A stretch of 64,000 nucleotides of DNA. It comes from Labilithrix sp. (GTDB taxonomy: Bacteria; Myxococcota_A; Polyangia; Polyangiales; Polyangiaceae). Position 1 is the first letter of the stretch, and each line of letters starts with the position of its first letter. The position numbers were made by a program, and so were the translations under genes. Of the stretch, positions 62,615 through 64,000 are shown one piece after another. The stretch covers positions 1 through 64,000 of the forward strand of contig JAQBQJ010000098.1 of NCBI GenBank assembly GCA_028287065.1, in the 5' to 3' direction. Under the pieces are notes generated by a model, which was not told where the DNA came from, ran no database searches, and saw only the letters and a list, made by a program, of their open reading frames with translations.

Positions 62615-64000
62615 TCGACGCGACCAGCGCGGCCTCCATGCGGCGGATCGCTTCGCGCACCTCGCGCTCGTCGTGTTGCGCGAAGCCGATGCGCAGGAAC
62701 GGCCGGCTCTTGCCGTCGTAGGCGAACTGTCGCGCGGGCTGCAGCACGAGCCCGAGCTCCTCGGCTCGGGCGACCCATGCGTCGATCGCGACGTCGTTCG
62801 CGACGCGCGTCCAGATCGCGGTGCCGCCGCTCGGGAGCTTGAACGAGAGCACCGATGCGAAGCGACTCTCGAGGAGGCCGGCGAGGCGCTCGCGGCGCTC
62901 GGCGTAGATGCGTTTCGCCCGCCGGATGTGTCGCTGGATCTCCCCTTCTTCGAGGAGGTCGGCGACGGCGTTCTCGAGGAGGTGATCGCCCTGGCGGTCG
63001 ACGACGCGACGGATGGCGGCGAGACGCATCGCGAGCGGCTCGGGCGCGACGACGAAGCCGATGCGCATGCCGGGCGCGAGCACCTTCGACATCGTGCCGA
63101 GGTACACGACGACGCCGTGTACGTCCGCGCTGGCGAGCGGAAGCACGGGACGGCCCTCGTAGTGGAACTCGTGGTCGTAGTCGTCCTCGAGCACGAACAG
63201 ACGTCGCTCGTGCGCGACCTCGAGCAAGCGCAGGCGGCGCGCCGGCGCGAGCGTCACGGTCGTCGGGAACTGGTGATGCGGCGTGACGTACACACCGCGG
63301 ACCTTCTGCTCGATGCAGAGCTGCTCGAGCGCATCGACGTCGATGCCGTGCGCATCGACGGGAAGCGGTACGAGGCGAGCGCCGCTCGCCCGCAGCGCCT
63401 CCCATGCGGGGCGGTAGCCGAGGGCCTCGACGGCGATCACGTCACCGGGCGAGACGAGCGCACGCGCCGCGAGATCGATGCCCATCTGGCTGCCGCGCGT
63501 GACGAGGACGTTCTCGGCACGAGCTGCGACGCCGCGCGTCGCCGAGACCATGCTCGCGAGCGCGGCGCGGAGCGACGGCGGGCCGGCGGGATCGCCGTAG
63601 GACAGCACCTCGACGGCCCGTCGCTTGAGCACGCGTCGCATGGCGCGCGCGAGCTCGGCGGCGGGGACGAGACGGACGTCGGGGATGCCGCCGCCGAGTG
63701 ACATCGGACCGTCGAGCGACTTCGATGCGGGGACGGGCAGCGGCGCAGGCGGAGGCAGAGGAGAGATGCGCGAAGGCCCGAGATCGAAGCCGACGCGGGG
63801 CGCGATCTCGCGTGCGACGGCGGCTTGCGTCGAGAAGCGTCGCGGCGAGACGTCGGGGATCTGCGGAGAGACGAACGTTCCGTGCGCCTCCTCGCTGGCT
63901 ATCCATCCCTCGGCCACGAGCTCGCGATACGCAGCGAGGACCGTGTTGCGATGAACGCCGAGCGACGTCGCGAGCGTGCGCGATCCGGGCAGCGCATCCC
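62553..64000 (-). CDS. MocR/PdxR-type GntR-aminotransferase regulator, 3' part
   Basis: The frame runs off the right edge of the window, so the N-terminus is missing. The visible start has the end of a GntR winged helix (SRTLATSLGVHRNTVLAAYR). It is followed by an aminotransferase-fold domain: RGSQMGIDLAARALV, YVTPHHQFPTTVTL, VLEDDYDHEFHYEG and the PLP-Lys block GTMSKVLAPGMRIGF. MocR/PdxR proteins use PLP as effector to control vitamin B6 or amino-acid genes. The last 62 nt overlap the convergent SEC-C gene. Confidence 0.88.
   Translation of the reverse strand, partial: DALPGSRTLATSLGVHRNTVLAAYRELVAEGWIASEEAHGTFVSPQIPDVSPRRFSTQAAVAREIAPRVGFDLGPSRISPLPPPAPLPVPASKSLDGPMSLGGGIPDVRLVPAAELARAMRRVLKRRAVEVLSYGDPAGPPSLRAALASMVSATRGVAARAENVLVTRGSQMGIDLAARALVSPGDVIAVEALGYRPAWEALRASGARLVPLPVDAHGIDVDALEQLCIEQKVRGVYVTPHHQFPTTVTLAPARRLRLLEVAHERRLFVLEDDYDHEFHYEGRPVLPLASADVHGVVVYLGTMSKVLAPGMRIGFVVAPEPLAMRLAAIRRVVDRQGDHLLENAVADLLEEGEIQRHIRRAKRIYAERRERLAGLLESRFASVLSFKLPSGGTAIWTRVANDVAIDAWVARAEELGLVLQPARQFAYDGKSRPFLRIGFAQHDEREVREAIRRMEAALVASTTVRSKAGSARVSRALRSSP

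Overview
The window looks like chromosomal DNA of a high-GC Myxococcota bacterium, most likely a Polyangia-type myxobacterium. This is inferred from the strong G/C bias at third codon positions, the eukaryotic-type Ser/Thr kinase with PEGA-domain partners, FHA and PAS sigma-54 activators, the many short secreted lipoproteins with no known family, and the frequent ATGA/GTGA gene overlaps. I see no rRNA, tRNA, CRISPR array, insertion sequence or phage module.

Layout. 0-7 kb: secreted proteins, namely two convergent DUF1080-like proteins, two paralogous beta-propeller lipoproteins flanking a lipoprotein built from a duplicated domain, an outer-membrane barrel and a PAP2 phosphatase. 6.7-11.5 kb: an overlapping Ser/Thr kinase - PEGA protein - lipoprotein operon, divergent from an FHA/sigma-54 activator. 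11.6-13.3 kb: small lipoproteins, two of them a tandem paralogous pair. 13.5-21.4 kb: a tightly coupled operon with a beta-propeller lipoprotein, a ChrB-like protein and a complete RND pump (outer-membrane factor, permease, adaptor). 21.5-27.2 kb: lipoproteins and a triple-PAS sigma-54 activator. 27.2-34.3 kb: a two-component pair divergent from a CzcCBA-type heavy-metal RND system. 34.3-36.8 kb: a HicA-like protein without the usual catalytic His, three receiver proteins (one with a zinc-ribbon-like tail) and a small Cys-motif protein. 36.9-43.5 kb: a c-type cytochrome lipoprotein, a P1B metal ATPase, and a divergent operon of small His-tailed lipoprotein, TolC-like lipoprotein and multicopper oxidase. 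43.5-54.1 kb: a redox region with a five-haem cytochrome, three FixH/YtkA-like lipoproteins, a redoxin, a one-haem cytochrome lipoprotein and a RegB/RegA-type redox two-component system. 54.1-64 kb: a methyltransferase, a bufferin-like RiPP operon (Cys-motif precursor, DUF692/MNIO enzyme, DUF2063-like partner), a YceI-like lipoprotein, a CPA2 antiporter, a CopA-type copper ATPase, an HECIH/SEC-C protein and a MocR-type regulator cut by the window edge.

How the genes fit together. Much of the second half is consistent with transition-metal (mostly copper) handling and envelope redox chemistry: cytoplasmic export by two P1B ATPases, trans-envelope efflux by CzcCBA and TolC-like proteins, periplasmic Cu(I) oxidation by the multicopper oxidase, and possible sequestration by a Cys-modified peptide made by the MNIO operon. 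The RegB homologue keeps both the quinone-binding motif and the redox Cys of the family, and it lies directly upstream of the cytochrome/FixH/redoxin genes, which suggests it controls them.

The candidate for a little-described system is the operon at 54.9-57.2 kb. Its precursor appears to be a lipoprotein carrying two Cys cassettes on a low-complexity linker, and a hairpin separates the precursor gene from the enzyme genes.
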